Source of the DNA: Orientallactaga sibirica
Lineage: Eukaryota > Chordata > Mammalia > Rodentia > Dipodidae
Assembly (NCBI GenBank): GCA_036365145.1
Contig: JAEOAD010000025.1
Span: forward strand, 30,451,001 to 30,515,000
DNA: 64,000 nucleotides
Reading direction: 5' to 3'
Made by a program: the position numbers and the translations under genes. Of this stretch, positions 61,882-64,000 are shown one piece after another. How positions within the stretch are numbered: the stretch's first letter is position 1; every line of letters starts with the position of its first letter. Below the pieces are notes generated by a model. It saw only the letters and a list, made by a program, of their open reading frames with translations. It had not been told where the DNA came from and did not search any database.

Positions 61882-63715
61882 CTGGGGAGTCAGATCCTTA
61901 GCCACATCAATTTTCAAGCCACCAACAAAGTCAAGACAAATGATAAGCTGTTTTATGTAGGTCAAGATGATTGGTTAGCCCAACATTGTATCTGCAAAGT
62001 TTGCCCTTCAACTTAGTTCTCTCTAAATTCCTTCACACTTAGAGAAATTAATTGTGCAATTGAAATGATTCCGAGTTAAATGAATGGATAGGATGAAATA
62101 ATAGGATATTTTTCTAAGAATAAACGAAAATACAGACTAGAAGAGCAGACCTTCAATCTGTCATTATGAGTGTTCCAACCCTTAGACTCCAGCCAGATGC
62201 AACACCAACAAAATTCTGTTATTTCTACTAGACTCTACCTCTACCACATATTCCTTTTATCTTATGTGATTCACCTTCTGTTTTGATATGGGTGTATAAT
62301 TTGTATTATATATACATACTGAGTCAGTTTAGAGGTAACAGAGCCCATAGAAAGTCTCTATCTAGAGAGGTCTCTCTATTTTCTGGGAATCCCCTTCTTG
62401 CCTACTTCTTGGGCAAGAGCTCTGTATTCATTCCTTCTCTTAAGCTCTAAGCACTCCTTTTCATAAGTTCTAAGTTTTCACTATTAAAAAAAAAATCTCT
62501 GTGAACTTTACCCTCTGGTCTATGGATTTCAATTCTTTGAATTCATAAGACAAGAAGATGGAGGTTGCTGACCCAGAGGAGTTTTGTTTGACTATGACAG
62601 TCCAGAACCCTAACTCCTAGGTTTAAGCCCACTCAAGAGCCAAGAAAGACTCAGTGCTCTCAAAGACACCCCAAATTTCTGTATCATACTGGTTTCTTGG
62701 CCGAGAACATGGCTCCATCACACTCATTTCCTGTTCATTTTATATCGTATATATGAGCTCCCTTTACCCTTTTCCATAGCCTATTAAATGTACAGTGACC
62801 AAACCTGGGTATCGCACAATGTAAGTAACCTCTGCTGCCCATACTAGGTGGAGTTTGCTAGGAGCTTGTCATCCATGTAACTGGCAACCACTCCTCAGAC
62901 AAAGTTCAGTTCATTGCATTCAGCAGACGGAAGCGTCAGAGGCACATAGGAATGGCAATGGTTAGTACTAACTTGATGACTGGACTTCTTTGAGAGAGTT
63001 AAGCATTTGTTCATCAGTTGTGAATCAAATGCCAAAATACCAGCACACGTTGCTGGCAATCCTTTTAATGACAAGATAAAAAGTGTTCAGCTATGCAAAG
63101 GTAATGGTAGCAAGCAAGAGGTTGTGACAAAAATAGGGACTTCATAATTTGTCTCTCCTCCACACTCCTGAATTAGAACGTATGGGAAATTGACTTTGGG
63201 GTAAGGCTATTTCTGATTCTCTCTGCTCTCATCCATTAAATGTAGATGGAAATGCTGAAAAAGTATGAACCTAAACATCTTAAGGTACAGGACGTAACAC
63301 AGTAGTTCAAAAGTGAAAAGAAATATCTAAAAATATTTTACTTGATACAAATCTGATATAACTAGGAAGTTTGATAAAGGTAAAAATTAATCTGCCTATT
63401 TTTATTTTGAAGCAAAATGAGTTTGATAAGGCTTTTGTGTATGATATAGAAAGTTAGTCTTTTTCCCTTTCTGGAAAAAAAATAAGCATTCAATTTTTTA
63501 AAGAAGAAATTGATACTAGAATTTTATATTTACATATCTTTTGGATGGTAAGACTTTAAAACAAGAAACTTAATGTACTCCCTGAATTCTGCATCTTTAT
63601 AGAGAATACTGAATTGAATATTTATAGTACCTTGCATATATTTATTTTCTGTGGTATCACAATTAGCCCAAATTATCTTGTAGTTTATGCACTTTCTCTC
63701 TACTTTTCGTTTTTT
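61565..63715. other. Intergenic; (TG)n at 61841-61877
   Basis: An 18-unit TG microsatellite. No gene or SINE was recognised in the rest. Confidence 0.5.
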
Positions 63716-63857
63716 CTTTCTTTTTGGTTTCTCAAAGTAGGGCCATGCTAACCTGGAATTCACTATGTCATCTCAGGCTGGGCTCAAACTCACAGCAGTC
63801 CTCCTCCTTGTCAACTCATGTGCCTGAATTAAGGACATATGCCACCACACCCAACTC
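63716..63857 (-). mobile_element. Diverged B1 SINE
   Basis: GGTTTCTCAAAGTAGGGCCA, GCTAACCTGGAATTCACTAT, GGGCTCAAACTCACAGCAGT and CATATGCCACCACACCCAAC are in antisense B1 order. Confidence 0.85.
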
Positions 63858-64000
63858 TAATTTTCCTTTTTAAACAAAATTTCCTTGATTTGTCTTAAAT
63901 ATAATTTTAAAAATAATTTTATACCATTCGCAGCTCTTTGCACATTTTTTGTAAGATTTTGAACATGCTTTTCAACTGAACAGTTTGTTTAAAAGAGGGG
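63858..64000. other. Window end, nothing recognised
   Basis: AT-rich, with no recognised feature. Confidence 0.4.

Overview
The window is a stretch of a rodent nuclear genome built around one protein-coding gene, CNR1 (cannabinoid receptor 1, CB1), on the minus strand. Three things point to a rodent. The CB1 protein carries rodent-type residues. There are many B1 and B4 SINEs. There is also an abundant tRNA-derived SINE that ends in a CT-rich stretch plus (AAAT)n; I recognise it as the type found in jerboas (Dipodidae, probably the DIP family), so Jaculus or a close relative is my best guess. No bacterial or plasmid-like features, tRNA or rRNA genes, or CRISPR arrays were seen.

Layout. 1-13.7 kb is downstream flank with SINEs, L1 3' ends and a compact MaLR-like LTR element (11763-12632) that has perfect 5-bp target duplications. 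About 13.7-18.7 kb is the terminal CNR1 exon: a 3' UTR of about 3.6 kb, the intact intronless 471-codon CDS (17281-18696), and a splice acceptor 31 bases before the ATG. 18.7-37.6 kb is the large 5'-UTR intron. Its coding-proximal part holds SINEs, but none were recognised from 26.0 kb onward. 37.5-38.6 kb is a strong CpG island with GC boxes, inverted CCAAT boxes, an E-box and a candidate first-exon donor, and is taken as the CNR1 promoter. Just upstream of it, at 39.1-39.56 kb, lies a degenerate minisatellite of about 47 bp x 10.

41-64 kb is gene-free upstream flank. It contains SINEs, L1 fragments, microsatellites, an inverted duplication of a SINE plus its flank (49.86-50.16 and 52.65-52.95 kb), and the wreck of a class I (gammaretrovirus-like) endogenous retrovirus on the minus strand (58.3-61.6 kb).

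The main results are a normal conserved receptor gene and several structural oddities: loss of the GT needed for the human CB1a/CB1b N-terminal splicing, a possible 42-nt 5'-UTR mini-exon, the promoter-adjacent minisatellite, the inverted duplication, a 145-bp tandem duplication, and paired L1 ends sharing one target motif. I did not find a convincing novel multi-gene system. Most open reading frames other than CNR1 are chance or repeat-derived.
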